Shown here: piece after piece, positions 53,661 to 62,406 of the stretch | Layout of the letters: each line of letters starts with the position of its first letter | Position numbering within the stretch: position 1 is the stretch's first letter | Source of the DNA: Ignavibacteriales bacterium | Lineage (GTDB): Bacteria > Bacteroidota > Ignavibacteria > Ignavibacteriales > SURF-24 | Direction of reading: 5' to 3' | Assembly: GCA_003599415.1 (NCBI GenBank) | Contig: QZKB01000133.1 | Location: forward strand, 1 to 64,000 | DNA length: 64,000 nucleotides | Translations under genes and position numbers: made by a program | The notes under the pieces: model-generated | Seen by the model: only the letters and a program-made list of their open reading frames with translations | What the model was told of the DNA's origin: nothing | Databases searched by the model: none

Positions 53661-54728
53661 ATGCATGAGATTTTAAATAATTTAATCGGGAATGAGTTAA
53701 TTGCAACAGTAATAGCTTCTGCTTTCCCGTTAGTCTTTATTTTAATCTATACGCTTTTTGCTGTATGGTGGGAAAGAAAAGTATCTGCTCATATGCAGGA
53801 TCGTTTGGGACCGATGAGAACAGGCTGGCATGGAATCTTCCAGACAATTGCAGATATGACTAAACTTCTCATGAAAGAAGATATAATTGCTACTCAGAAC
53901 GATAAGAAACTTTTCAATATTGCCCCGGTTCTTGTATTCGTTGGAAGTTATGCAGCATTTGCGGCAATTCCGTTTGCCGGAAATTTTATTGGTTCAAACA
54001 TTGATCTTGGTCTTCTTTATATCATTGGAATATCTTCTTTAGTTGTTATTGCCATTCTAATGGCGGGATGGGCTTCAAATAATAAGTATACATTGCTTGG
54101 TTCTATCCGCTCAGCTTCACAGTTAATCAGTTATGAAATTCCCACTGCGATAGTTATTCTTACAATGGTAATGCTGCTTGGAACAATGAACCTGAGAACA
54201 ATCAGTGAAACACAAACAGCTTACTTTTGGAACTGGAACATATTTGGTGGTGTAGCGCCAATTGGCATTAAAATTTTACTCATCCCTTTTATGTTTATTT
54301 CATTCACAATAATATTTATCAGTACTCTTGCAGAATCAAACAGAGTTCCATTTGATTTACCTGAAGCCGAATCCGAATTGGTCTCCGGATATTTTACCGA
54401 ATATGCAGGTATGAAGTATGCAATGTTTATGCTTTCGGAATACGGCAATATGTACGCTGTCTCAGCAGTCATCTCTGCATTGTTTCTTGGGGGTTACCAA
54501 TCGCCTTTTGGTTACATTGGGAATTCATTGGGAATAAGCTGGCTCGTTCCATGGGAACAGTTTTTCTGGTTTACCGTTAAGGGCTTAAGCTTTGTTACAG
54601 CCCATATGTGGTTAAGATGGACTTTACCTCGTTTGCGTGTTGACCAGGTAATGCACCTTTGCTGGAAATATTTAATTCCTTATTCATTTGCGACTTTAAT
54701 TATTGTTGGATTTATAACATTGATTTAA
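53661..54728 (+). CDS. nuoH: NADH-quinone oxidoreductase subunit H
   Basis: Membrane subunit of 355 residues with about eight helices that closes the quinone chamber. The diagnostic cytoplasmic loop with LAESNRVPFDLPEAESELV and the following GYFTEYAGMKYA are complete, as is the N-terminal ERKVSAHMQDRLGP motif. In most complex I operons nuoE, nuoF and nuoG would lie between nuoD and nuoH; here they are missing. The ATG has AGGAG upstream. Confidence 0.97.
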   Translation: MHEILNNLIGNELIATVIASAFPLVFILIYTLFAVWWERKVSAHMQDRLGPMRTGWHGIFQTIADMTKLLMKEDIIATQNDKKLFNIAPVLVFVGSYAAFAAIPFAGNFIGSNIDLGLLYIIGISSLVVIAILMAGWASNNKYTLLGSIRSASQLISYEIPTAIVILTMVMLLGTMNLRTISETQTAYFWNWNIFGGVAPIGIKILLIPFMFISFTIIFISTLAESNRVPFDLPEAESELVSGYFTEYAGMKYAMFMLSEYGNMYAVSAVISALFLGGYQSPFGYIGNSLGISWLVPWEQFFWFTVKGLSFVTAHMWLRWTLPRLRVDQVMHLCWKYLIPYSFATLIIVGFITLI

Positions 54729-54730
54729 TT

Positions 54731-55303
54731 ATGAAAGAATATTTTAAAAATACATGGCTGGGAATATGGACAGCGCTCGTTGGTATGAAGATTACTTTAA
54801 AACATGTTTTCGTACCTGCAGTTACAATTCAATATCCTGATGTAAAAGTTCAGATGCCCGAAAGAGCAAGGAACAGGCTTTACGTAAATATGGATGATTG
54901 TATCGGATGCGATCAATGTGCGCGTGCCTGCCCCGTTGATTGTATTACAATTGAAACTGTTAAAGGAATTCCGGGTGAAGACCTTGGACTTACCTCAAAC
55001 GGAAAAAAGAAAGCGCTTTGGGTTACTAAATTTGATATTGATATCGCTAAATGCTGTTATTGCAGTTTATGTGTTTACCCCTGCCCTACCGAATGTATTA
55101 AGATGACGGATGTTTATGAATTTTCCGAGTATGAAAGAGAAAACTTAGTTTACAAGTTTGCTACTTTAACTGAAGAAGAATCAAAAATTAAAATAGAAAA
55201 TTATGCTAAGCTTGAAGCCGAAAAAGCTGCTCAAAAAGCCGCAGCTGCTGCAAAGCCAAAACCGTCCGCTTCAACTGATGCACCTAAAACCGAAACCAAT
55301 TAG
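54731..55303 (+). CDS. nuoI: NADH-quinone oxidoreductase subunit I
   Basis: Two-[4Fe-4S] ferredoxin-type subunit, 190 residues. Cluster motifs are C57-x2-C60-x2-C63-x3-C67 and C108-x2-C111-x2-C114-x3-C118. The C-terminal 35 residues are Ala/Lys/Pro-rich (EKAAQKAAAAAKPKPSAS) and go beyond the usual end. The ATG at 54731 follows nuoH by 2 bases; upstream in-frame starts lie inside nuoH. In a complex without NuoEFG this subunit is the likely electron entry point, possibly from ferredoxin. Confidence 0.96.
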   Translation: MKEYFKNTWLGIWTALVGMKITLKHVFVPAVTIQYPDVKVQMPERARNRLYVNMDDCIGCDQCARACPVDCITIETVKGIPGEDLGLTSNGKKKALWVTKFDIDIAKCCYCSLCVYPCPTECIKMTDVYEFSEYERENLVYKFATLTEEESKIKIENYAKLEAEKAAQKAAAAAKPKPSASTDAPKTETN

Positions 55304-55313
55304 TAAAATAGAT

Positions 55314-55814
55314 ATGGCACTTTACGATATATTTTTTTATTTGTTTGCTGCAGTAACTTTATTATCGGCTCTGGCTGTTGTATCAACAAGAAATATAGTC
55401 TACTCGGGTTTTTACCTGTTATTAACTCTGTTTGGAGTTGCCGGATTATATGTTCTACTTGCTGCAGATTTTATAGCCGTTGTTCAGATTATAGTTTATG
55501 TAGGTGGAATTCTTATCCTGGTTTTATTTGGTATTATGCTTACAAGTAAAATCACTAATGTTCAGATAAAGACAGGGACAATACAGATTGTACCTGCAGT
55601 TATCGGTGTTGGATTACTGGCTGGAATATTGGCTAATATTCTTTTAAACACCGCCTGGAAATCTACAAACGCTGAACTTCCTTTAAATACGACAGCTTAT
55701 GAACTCGGTAAATATCTTGTAACAGATTATGTTTTGATTTTTGAGTTGCTCGGTATACTGCTGCTTGTTGCATTGATTGGTGCAGCTTCAATTGCAAGAC
55801 GAGAACAAAATTAA
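55314..55814 (+). CDS. nuoJ: NADH-quinone oxidoreductase subunit J
   Basis: Membrane subunit of 166 residues with five helices. The FYLLLTLFGVAGLYVLLAADF stretch (seen as two hydrophobic segments) and VQIIVYVGGILILVLFGIML include the pi-bulge helix of the family. The ATG at 55314 is chosen because the frame upstream runs inside nuoI and has no ribosome site of its own; GALYD-type helix starts at once. The gap to nuoI is 10 bases. Confidence 0.94.
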   Translation: MALYDIFFYLFAAVTLLSALAVVSTRNIVYSGFYLLLTLFGVAGLYVLLAADFIAVVQIIVYVGGILILVLFGIMLTSKITNVQIKTGTIQIVPAVIGVGLLAGILANILLNTAWKSTNAELPLNTTAYELGKYLVTDYVLIFELLGILLLVALIGAASIARREQN

Positions 55815-55831
55815 TTTTTAAGGAGTTTATT

Positions 55832-56143
55832 TTGGGTCAGGTTGGTTTAAATCATTTTCTTTTTGTCAGCGCAATTCTTTTCTCGCTTGGAATTTTTGGA
55901 ATTGTAACAAGAAAAAATGCAGTTATGGTTTTAATGGGAATTGAACTGATACTTAATGCTGCAAATATAAATTTTGTTGCGTTTGCACGGTTTGGAAACT
56001 TTGGTATCAGCGGACAAATAATTGCTCTCTTCGTTATTATTCTTGCTGCTGCAGAAGCAGCTATTGCACTGGCAATAGTATTAAATATTTATAAAACATT
56101 TTCTCATGTAAATATTGATGAGATAGATAATCTAAAAGAATAG
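55832..56143 (+). CDS. nuoK: NADH-quinone oxidoreductase subunit K
   Basis: Small three-helix membrane subunit, 103 residues. The two conserved membrane glutamates of the proton path are present in LMGIELILNAANINFVAF and in AAAEAAIALAIVL. The start is TTG at 55832 with a strong AAGGAG 7 bases upstream; no ATG is available at the N-terminus. Confidence 0.96.
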   Translation: MGQVGLNHFLFVSAILFSLGIFGIVTRKNAVMVLMGIELILNAANINFVAFARFGNFGISGQIIALFVIILAAAEAAIALAIVLNIYKTFSHVNIDEIDNLKE

Positions 56144-56146
56144 CAT

Positions 56147-58252
56147 ATGAATGAAATAACTCTACTTTATACATCAATAGCAATTCTTATACTTCCCCTG
56201 CTGGGTTTTGTATTGTTAATTCTTGGAGGTAAGATACTTCCTAAAGCACATCTTGTGGAAACCTTCATAATGTTTGTTACACTTGCATTATCTGTTTTTG
56301 TTTGCTTTGGAAAACTGGCGTATTATGTTAATACTGATCTTGTTACTGAAAGCAGCTGGATTTACTTATGGAATGTTCCTGTAGTTGGAAGTATTGATAT
56401 TGTTCTTGGAATTAAGATCGATAACCTTACAGCAATAATGCTAATTGTAGTTAACCTTATAAGCTTTCTCGTTCATTTATTTTCAATAGCATATATGGAA
56501 GGCGACGTAAGGTACAGAAGATATTTTGCTTACCTCGGCCTTTTCACTTTCTCAATGCTTGGTATCGTACTAACTCATAATTTGTTAATGATGTACATTT
56601 TCTGGGAATTGGTTGGCTTATCATCTTATTTATTAATCGGTCACTGGTTCGAAAAGAAATCTGCTTCCGATGCTGCAAAGAAAGCTTTTCTTGTTAACCG
56701 TGTTGGCGATACAGGTTTCTTTATCGGAATAATGATTTTATTTACTCACTTCAGAACTTTTACTCTTGATACAATTTTCAATCAGATCTCTGCAGGTAAC
56801 CTTCCGTTTAACAGTCAGGCTGCATTAACTGCTGCCGGTATTTTATTATTTATGGGTGCAGTTGGAAAATCTGCCCAGTTCCCTCTTCACGTATGGTTAC
56901 CGGATGCAATGGAAGGTCCTACACCTGTAAGCGCATTAATTCATGCTGCTACAATGGTTGCCGCAGGAGTTTATCTTACAGCAAGAATATTTGTTTTATT
57001 AACTGCCGATGCTATGCTGACAATTGCTATTATCGGTATGGTAACTTCTTTCGTTGCTGCTACAATCGCATTAACTCAAAATGATATTAAAAAAGTTTTA
57101 GCTTACTCCACTGTTAGTCAGCTTGGATATATGATAATGGCCCTTGGTGTAGGAGCATATTCTTATGCTTTCTTCCACCTTGTTACACACGCGTGGTTTA
57201 AAGCATGTTTGTTCCTCGGTTCTGGTTCGGTAATTCATTCAATGCACCACGAGCAGGATATTAGAAATATGGGCGGATTAAGAAAAAAGATGCCGCTTAC
57301 CTATTACACATTTTTAATTTCCACACTGGCAATTTCAGGTGTACCTTTTACATCGGGTTTTTTAAGCAAGGACGGAATTTTAGCAGGAACTCTTGCATTT
57401 GCTAATCTTACCGGTCATTGGTTAATTCCAATTGTTGCTTTTCTTGTTGCAATGATGACTGCATTTTATATGTTCCGGTTAGTAATTTTAACTTTCCATG
57501 GTGAACCAAGAGATCATCACAAGTATGAACATGCACACGAATCACCCTGGGTAATGACATTGCCTTTGGTTATTCTTGCCGGTTTATCAGTATTCTTCTG
57601 GTATACAATAAATCCAATTGATCCTGCAAAAGGCTGGTTCCTTGATAAATGGATTCATACACCTGCTACTGTAGTTCCGCAGGAACAAAGATTTGATTTT
57701 ATGAAAACCGAACCGGCAGCTTTAACTCATAGTGCAGAAAAGACGGTTCAGGAAAGTATTGTTCACTCTGAAACTTATACACATACAATGCATTCGGTTC
57801 ATTACACGGCAATGACGTTATCTCTTATTGTTGCGGGATTAGGTATCCTGTTCGCTTTTATTATGTACCAATGGAAGAAAGTTGATCCTGATAAACTAGC
57901 CGGTAAGCTGAAACCGCTTTATAATTTTTCGCTTAATAAATGGTATATAGATGAATTGTATCAATATACATTTATCGGCGGTACACTGTTGTTCAGTAAA
58001 TTTTTAGCCTGGTTTGATAATACGATTGTTGATGGAATTGTTAACGGTTCCGCTTTCATAACAAGATGGATTTCAAAGATTAGCGGTGTGTTTGATACTT
58101 ACGTTATTGACGGCTTTGTAAATTTTGTGGCTTACCTGAATGGTTTCTTCGGAATTGCTTTCAGGAAGATTCAGACCGGAAGAGTACAGACTTATGTTGT
58201 TTATATTGTTTTTGCAATAATCATTTTGATGTTCATTTTTAAACCATTCTAA
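56147..58252 (+). CDS. nuoL: NADH-quinone oxidoreductase subunit L
   Basis: Largest proton-pumping antiporter-like subunit, 701 residues with about 16 helices and the long lateral helix near the C-terminus. Conserved features include FWELVGLSSYLLIGHWF with the key glutamate, the NRVGDTGF motif, LPDAMEGPTPVSALIHAATMV (seen in two parts), and KKVLAYSTVSQLGYM. A His-rich loop (EPRDHHKYEHAHES) lies at about 452-465. It begins 3 bases after nuoK. Confidence 0.96.
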   Translation: MNEITLLYTSIAILILPLLGFVLLILGGKILPKAHLVETFIMFVTLALSVFVCFGKLAYYVNTDLVTESSWIYLWNVPVVGSIDIVLGIKIDNLTAIMLIVVNLISFLVHLFSIAYMEGDVRYRRYFAYLGLFTFSMLGIVLTHNLLMMYIFWELVGLSSYLLIGHWFEKKSASDAAKKAFLVNRVGDTGFFIGIMILFTHFRTFTLDTIFNQISAGNLPFNSQAALTAAGILLFMGAVGKSAQFPLHVWLPDAMEGPTPVSALIHAATMVAAGVYLTARIFVLLTADAMLTIAIIGMVTSFVAATIALTQNDIKKVLAYSTVSQLGYMIMALGVGAYSYAFFHLVTHAWFKACLFLGSGSVIHSMHHEQDIRNMGGLRKKMPLTYYTFLISTLAISGVPFTSGFLSKDGILAGTLAFANLTGHWLIPIVAFLVAMMTAFYMFRLVILTFHGEPRDHHKYEHAHESPWVMTLPLVILAGLSVFFWYTINPIDPAKGWFLDKWIHTPATVVPQEQRFDFMKTEPAALTHSAEKTVQESIVHSETYTHTMHSVHYTAMTLSLIVAGLGILFAFIMYQWKKVDPDKLAGKLKPLYNFSLNKWYIDELYQYTFIGGTLLFSKFLAWFDNTIVDGIVNGSAFITRWISKISGVFDTYVIDGFVNFVAYLNGFFGIAFRKIQTGRVQTYVVYIVFAIIILMFIFKPF

Positions 58253-58345
58253 CTAAGCTTAGCAAATGGTTTTAAACATAGAGTTATATCACCTTAAGTG
58301 ATAAATACTAAATAAAGTTTTTAAAATTTAGAGGCATAAATAATT
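58253..58345. other. nuoL-nuoM spacer with a small perfect hairpin
   Basis: A 93-base spacer. TATCAC and GTGATA (58287-58303) form a perfect 6-bp stem with a 5-base loop. No T-run follows, so it may be an mRNA-processing or stability element rather than a terminator. Confidence 0.4.
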
Positions 58346-59950
58346 ATGGGATTTTTTCCTTATCTATCGTTTGTAACCTTCCTGCCAATTCTTGGAATGC
58401 TGATTATATTGTTTATTCCGGGAAAGCAGGAAAAGTTTATTAAATGGTTTTCGCTTGCTATAACTGCATTACAGTTGGTTGTTGCCGCACTGATTTTAAA
58501 TGGTTACAATTACAACCTTGCAGGTGTATTTGAGCAGAATTCATTTCAGTTTGTTGAAAAATTCAGATGGATAGAAATCTCTGGCATATCCTGGATTGGC
58601 ACCGTTAAAGTTGATTACTTTCTCGGTATAGATGGTTTAAGTGCACCAATGGTTCTCCTGACTGCTTTAATCTCATTTATAGCCTGTATGTCATCCTGGA
58701 CTATCAACAAAGCTGTTAAAGGCTACTTTGCCATGTTCCTTCTTCTTGATGCCGGAATGATGGGTGTGTTTGTTTCTCTGGATTTCTTCCTGTTCTATAT
58801 CTTCTGGGAATTAATGCTTCTTCCTATGTACTTCTTAATCGGAATCTGGGGCGGCCCAAGAAAAGAATATGCAGCTATCAAGTTCTTTATTTACACATTG
58901 TTTGGCAGTGTGTTTATGCTTCTTGTAATGATCGGTTTGTATTTCAGTACAACTGAAATTTTAGCTGACGGAACAAAAGTTTTTACATTCAACTTATTAT
59001 CAATGATGGATCCCAAGAATTTCACTCCAACCGGAATTCTTTCTCCGTTAAATCCGCATAACCTAAGATTTATAGCGTACCTTGCATTGTTTGTTGGGTT
59101 TGCAATTAAAATTCCAATGTTCCCGTTTCATACCTGGTTACCTGATGCGCACGTAGAAGCACCAACTCCAATTAGTGTTATTCTTGCCGGTGTACTTTTA
59201 AAAATGGGTACTTACGGAATTATAAGAATCAGTTATCCTGTCTTCCCTGAAATTACAAAACAACTGATGTGGTGGATAGCATTATTCGGAATGATAAATA
59301 TTATTTACGGTGCACTTGTTGCAATGGCTCAAAAAGATTTCAAGAAATTGATTGCCTACTCGTCAATTTCTCATATGGGTTACGTTTTACTCGGAATGTC
59401 TTCATTAACTTCAACAGGAATGACCGGTGCAATCTTTCAGATGTTTAACCACGGAACAATTACTGCAATGCTCTTCTTAATTGTTGGTGTTATCTATGAT
59501 AGAGCACATACAAGAGGCTTGGATGACTTTGGCGGATTAGCATTAAAGATGCCGGTATACTCAGGATTTGTTACTGTTGCATTCTTTGCCGCTATAGGTT
59601 TACCAAGTTTAAGTGGTTTCATCTCAGAAGCATTTGTTTTCCTTGGTGCGTTCAGCGCAGAAAGTATCCGCGTTCTTACTATAATTTCAACCTTAGGAAT
59701 TTTACTTGGCGCATGCTATATGTTGTGGACACTCCAGAGAGTTTACCTTGGCAAGCTGAATGAAAAATGGGCTGACCTTAAGGATATAGATTTAAGGGAA
59801 TATGCTATGTTCATTCCTTTAACAATAATAATATTGTTCCTTGGTATTTATCCATCTGCTATGCTGAATATTATGAATACCTCGGTTAATACCTTAGTTG
59901 ATTTTGTTGCTAAATCACCCATATCGCTTATGTCATTAAGTGGTTTATAG
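58346..59950 (+). CDS. nuoM: NADH-quinone oxidoreductase subunit M
   Basis: Antiporter-like proton-pumping subunit, 534 residues with about 14 helices. Visible motifs are FWELMLLPMYFLIG with the key glutamate, KFFIYTLFGS, PFHTWLPDAHVEAPTPISV (split by helix break), KKLIAYSSISHMGYV and FNHGTITAMLF. All lysine and glutamate positions of the pumping channel seen in the family are kept. The gap to nuoN is 50 bases. Confidence 0.96.
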   Translation: MGFFPYLSFVTFLPILGMLIILFIPGKQEKFIKWFSLAITALQLVVAALILNGYNYNLAGVFEQNSFQFVEKFRWIEISGISWIGTVKVDYFLGIDGLSAPMVLLTALISFIACMSSWTINKAVKGYFAMFLLLDAGMMGVFVSLDFFLFYIFWELMLLPMYFLIGIWGGPRKEYAAIKFFIYTLFGSVFMLLVMIGLYFSTTEILADGTKVFTFNLLSMMDPKNFTPTGILSPLNPHNLRFIAYLALFVGFAIKIPMFPFHTWLPDAHVEAPTPISVILAGVLLKMGTYGIIRISYPVFPEITKQLMWWIALFGMINIIYGALVAMAQKDFKKLIAYSSISHMGYVLLGMSSLTSTGMTGAIFQMFNHGTITAMLFLIVGVIYDRAHTRGLDDFGGLALKMPVYSGFVTVAFFAAIGLPSLSGFISEAFVFLGAFSAESIRVLTIISTLGILLGACYMLWTLQRVYLGKLNEKWADLKDIDLREYAMFIPLTIIILFLGIYPSAMLNIMNTSVNTLVDFVAKSPISLMSLSGL

Positions 59951-60000
59951 AATTAACGAAAGGAATATTTTAGAATAATTTGAAGCAGTAAATAAAAATT

Positions 60001-61515
60001 ATGGACTTTACGAAAATATATAACAGCGTTTCAATAATTTTACCGGAAATAGCAATTGCCGCATTCCTGGTAATTATTTTATTAGTTGATTTGATCTGGG
60101 CAAAAAATAAAAAAGCAATTCCGTTTGTTGCTTTGGCAGGTACCTTTGTTTCGCTTTATTTTGTTTTAGTACAGATTGATTTTAATGGTTTCGCTTTTAG
60201 TAAAATGGTTGGCAGCGCTGAGAATTATGGTCTTGTTGCTATCGATGCGTTTGGTTCATTCTTTAAAGTATTAATACTTGTTGCAACAATTTCCGTAATA
60301 CTGTTTTCATATTCTTCGGATGAAATAAAGAAAAGTGTAGACAGGCTTGGAGAATATTATGTCCTTATCTTTGGAATGGTACTTGGAATGTTTTTAATGG
60401 TTTCCGCTTCAGATCTCATCCTGATTTATCTTTCTCTTGAACTGCTTTCTTTATCATCTTATGTACTTGCAGGCTTTACAAAATTAAGAGACAGAAACAG
60501 CGAAGCTGCATTAAAATATTTTATTTACGGCGCTATTTCATCAGGATTAATGCTTTTCGGTATTTCTCTTTTCTACGGTTTAACCGGAAGTACAAATCTT
60601 TATGTCATAAACTCGCTTTTACAAGCGCCGCAGATTAATGCCCTTACTTTAATAGTTGCCACTATTTTGGTCTTTGTCGGCATCGGATATAAAATTTCTG
60701 CTGCCCCATTTCATTTCTGGACGCCTGATGTTTATGAAGGTGCCCCGATTACAATCACAGCGTTTTTATCTGTTGCAAGTAAAGCAGCCGGTTTTGCATT
60801 GCTTATAAGATTTGTTAAAACAACATTCCTTGATTCTATTAATCCATCTGGTCATTGGCAAATGAACGGATTATTTCCCTGGAAAGAATTACTTGCTGTA
60901 ATATCAATCCTTACAATGACTCTTGGAAATTTCTCAGCCTTATGGCAAAACAATCTTAAGAGAATGCTTGCCTATTCAAGTATTGCTCATGCCGGTTACC
61001 TGCTGCTTGGTTTAGTAGTTTTATCGAACCAGGGATTGACGGCAATTCTTATTTACCTCGCAATTTATGCGTTCATGAATCTTGGAGCATTTTTTATTGT
61101 AATGCTTATTGCCAATAAAATTGGAAGTGAAGATATAGAAGATTACAGAGGACTTGGTTACTCAACTCCGTTTTTAGGAGTGGCATTAGGAATGTTTTTA
61201 ATTTCCTTAATCGGCCTGCCTCCTTCTGCTGGTTTTATCGGAAAGTTGTATTTGTTCATTGCTCTTATTGATTCAAACATGATTACGCTTGCAGTTATTG
61301 CAATTCTTAATACAGTTATCTCTTTATTCTATTACATAAGAGTATTAAAAGAAATGTTTCTTGCAAAACCATCAACCAAAGTTGAACCGTTCAGAGTATC
61401 CGTATTTAACATTATAGTTGTTACTATTCTGCTTGCTCCAATTGTAATATTCGGCGTTTACTTTACACCGGTTGTGGATTTTGCCAAGAATTGCGTTACA
61501 ATTTTCGGGTTATAA
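60001..61515 (+). CDS. nuoN: NADH-quinone oxidoreductase subunit N
   Basis: Third antiporter-like subunit, 504 residues with about 14 helices. Motifs include YLSLELLSLSSYVLAGF with the key glutamate, ALKYFIYGAISSGLMLFG, APFHFWTPDVYEGAP, KRMLAYSSIAHAGYLLLG and IGLPPSAGFIGK. It is the last gene of the operon. The order A-B-C-D-H-I-J-K-L-M-N is complete except for E, F and G. Confidence 0.96.
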   Translation: MDFTKIYNSVSIILPEIAIAAFLVIILLVDLIWAKNKKAIPFVALAGTFVSLYFVLVQIDFNGFAFSKMVGSAENYGLVAIDAFGSFFKVLILVATISVILFSYSSDEIKKSVDRLGEYYVLIFGMVLGMFLMVSASDLILIYLSLELLSLSSYVLAGFTKLRDRNSEAALKYFIYGAISSGLMLFGISLFYGLTGSTNLYVINSLLQAPQINALTLIVATILVFVGIGYKISAAPFHFWTPDVYEGAPITITAFLSVASKAAGFALLIRFVKTTFLDSINPSGHWQMNGLFPWKELLAVISILTMTLGNFSALWQNNLKRMLAYSSIAHAGYLLLGLVVLSNQGLTAILIYLAIYAFMNLGAFFIVMLIANKIGSEDIEDYRGLGYSTPFLGVALGMFLISLIGLPPSAGFIGKLYLFIALIDSNMITLAVIAILNTVISLFYYIRVLKEMFLAKPSTKVEPFRVSVFNIIVVTILLAPIVIFGVYFTPVVDFAKNCVTIFGL

Positions 61516-61617
61516 TTTTGTACAGAGGAGATACTCTGCTGTCTCTTCAATTCTGATTTTATATCAAGTAAAACCTGTAACAAAAATAAATCCAGGAATC
61601 GTTTAGATAGTGTTTGC

Positions 61618-61640
61618 ATCACATTACAAATTAATGTGAT
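61618..61640. promoter_or_regulatory. Inverted repeat upstream of 96-aa ORF
   Basis: Arms ATCACATT and its exact complement are separated by 7 bases, 60 bases before the ATG of the small ORF. No T-run follows. Candidate operator or weak end of the nuo transcript. Confidence 0.35.
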
Positions 61641-61699
61641 CTGATTTAAATATTTGATTAGTAAATTTTTATAAGTTGAAATAAAAAATCTGGTGTTAC

Positions 61700-61990
61700 A
61701 TGCTTAAGAACCACGAACGACAAGTATTTTTATCCAACAGCAACTTGTTTTTTAATTACTTGAAGGAAAGATATCCGGTTTTCAATAACTCAAATATATT
61801 TCTCAGAGATATTCAGTACGGAGTAAAATCATTTTTTGAAAAAAGAGGCATAAAACTATCCTACTCTGATTGCGAGATTTTGGCAGACGAAATAATAAAA
61901 GTATTTGAATCTCAGAATATTTTTCAAAAGCTCACAAAAAATAGTTGGAAAGTAAACTTTCCCAGGGAAAACGTTGTTGTAGAATCATAA
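61700..61990 (+). CDS. Hypothetical protein, 96 aa
   Basis: I do not recognise a family. The 96-residue protein is soluble, predicted mostly helical, with a mixed-charge sequence (LKERYPVF, IQYGVKSFFEKRGIKL and DEIIKVFES). It lacks cysteine pairs, a signal or membrane segments. It sits after the nuo operon and 33 bases before an IscA-type gene on the same strand, so it may be co-transcribed with the latter. The ribosome site before the ATG is weak, but the frame and composition are consistent with a real gene. Confidence 0.5.
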   Translation: MLKNHERQVFLSNSNLFFNYLKERYPVFNNSNIFLRDIQYGVKSFFEKRGIKLSYSDCEILADEIIKVFESQNIFQKLTKNSWKVNFPRENVVVES

Positions 61991-62023
61991 AAGTTATTAT
62001 TCATAAATTCCGAAAGGGAAAAA

Positions 62024-62377
62024 ATGACCGATACTGATTATGATCTGCAGGAGATTAAAATAACAGATAAAGCCGTTAATCAGGTAAAACGCCTGAAAAA
62101 CGAAAATGACATTCCTGAAAACTGGGGACTTAGAATTGGCGTTAAAGGCGGGGGTTGCTCCGGATTTTCCTACACATTAGGCTTTGATGAAAAAGCTAAA
62201 GAAAGCGATAAGATAATTGAAAAGGACGGGTTGAAATTATTTATCGATGGGAAAAGTTTATTCTATTTAACCGGTACCGAATTAGATTTTTCTGATGGTT
62301 TAAACGGGAAGGGATTTACATTCAGTAATCCGAATGCAGCCAAAACCTGCGGCTGCGGCCAATCATTTGCAGTTTAA
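62024..62377 (+). CDS. Iron-sulfur cluster insertion protein (IscA/ErpA/HesB family)
   Basis: A-type carrier of 117 residues that delivers [2Fe-2S]/[4Fe-4S] clusters to apo-proteins. The three conserved cysteines are C45 in GGGCSGFSY and C109/C111 in [16 protein letters not shown] site precedes the ATG. It lies next to complex I genes, which need many clusters, and before a superoxide dismutase. IscA and ErpA cannot be told apart from this sequence alone. Confidence 0.93.
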   Translation: MTDTDYDLQEIKITDKAVNQVKRLKNENDIPENWGLRIGVKGGGCSGFSYTLGFDEKAKESDKIIEKDGLKLFIDGKSLFYLTGTELDFSDGLNGKGFTFSNPNAAKTCGCGQSFAV

Positions 62378-62406
62378 TAAAATCACCTTGTAATGAAAGG
62401 ACGAAA

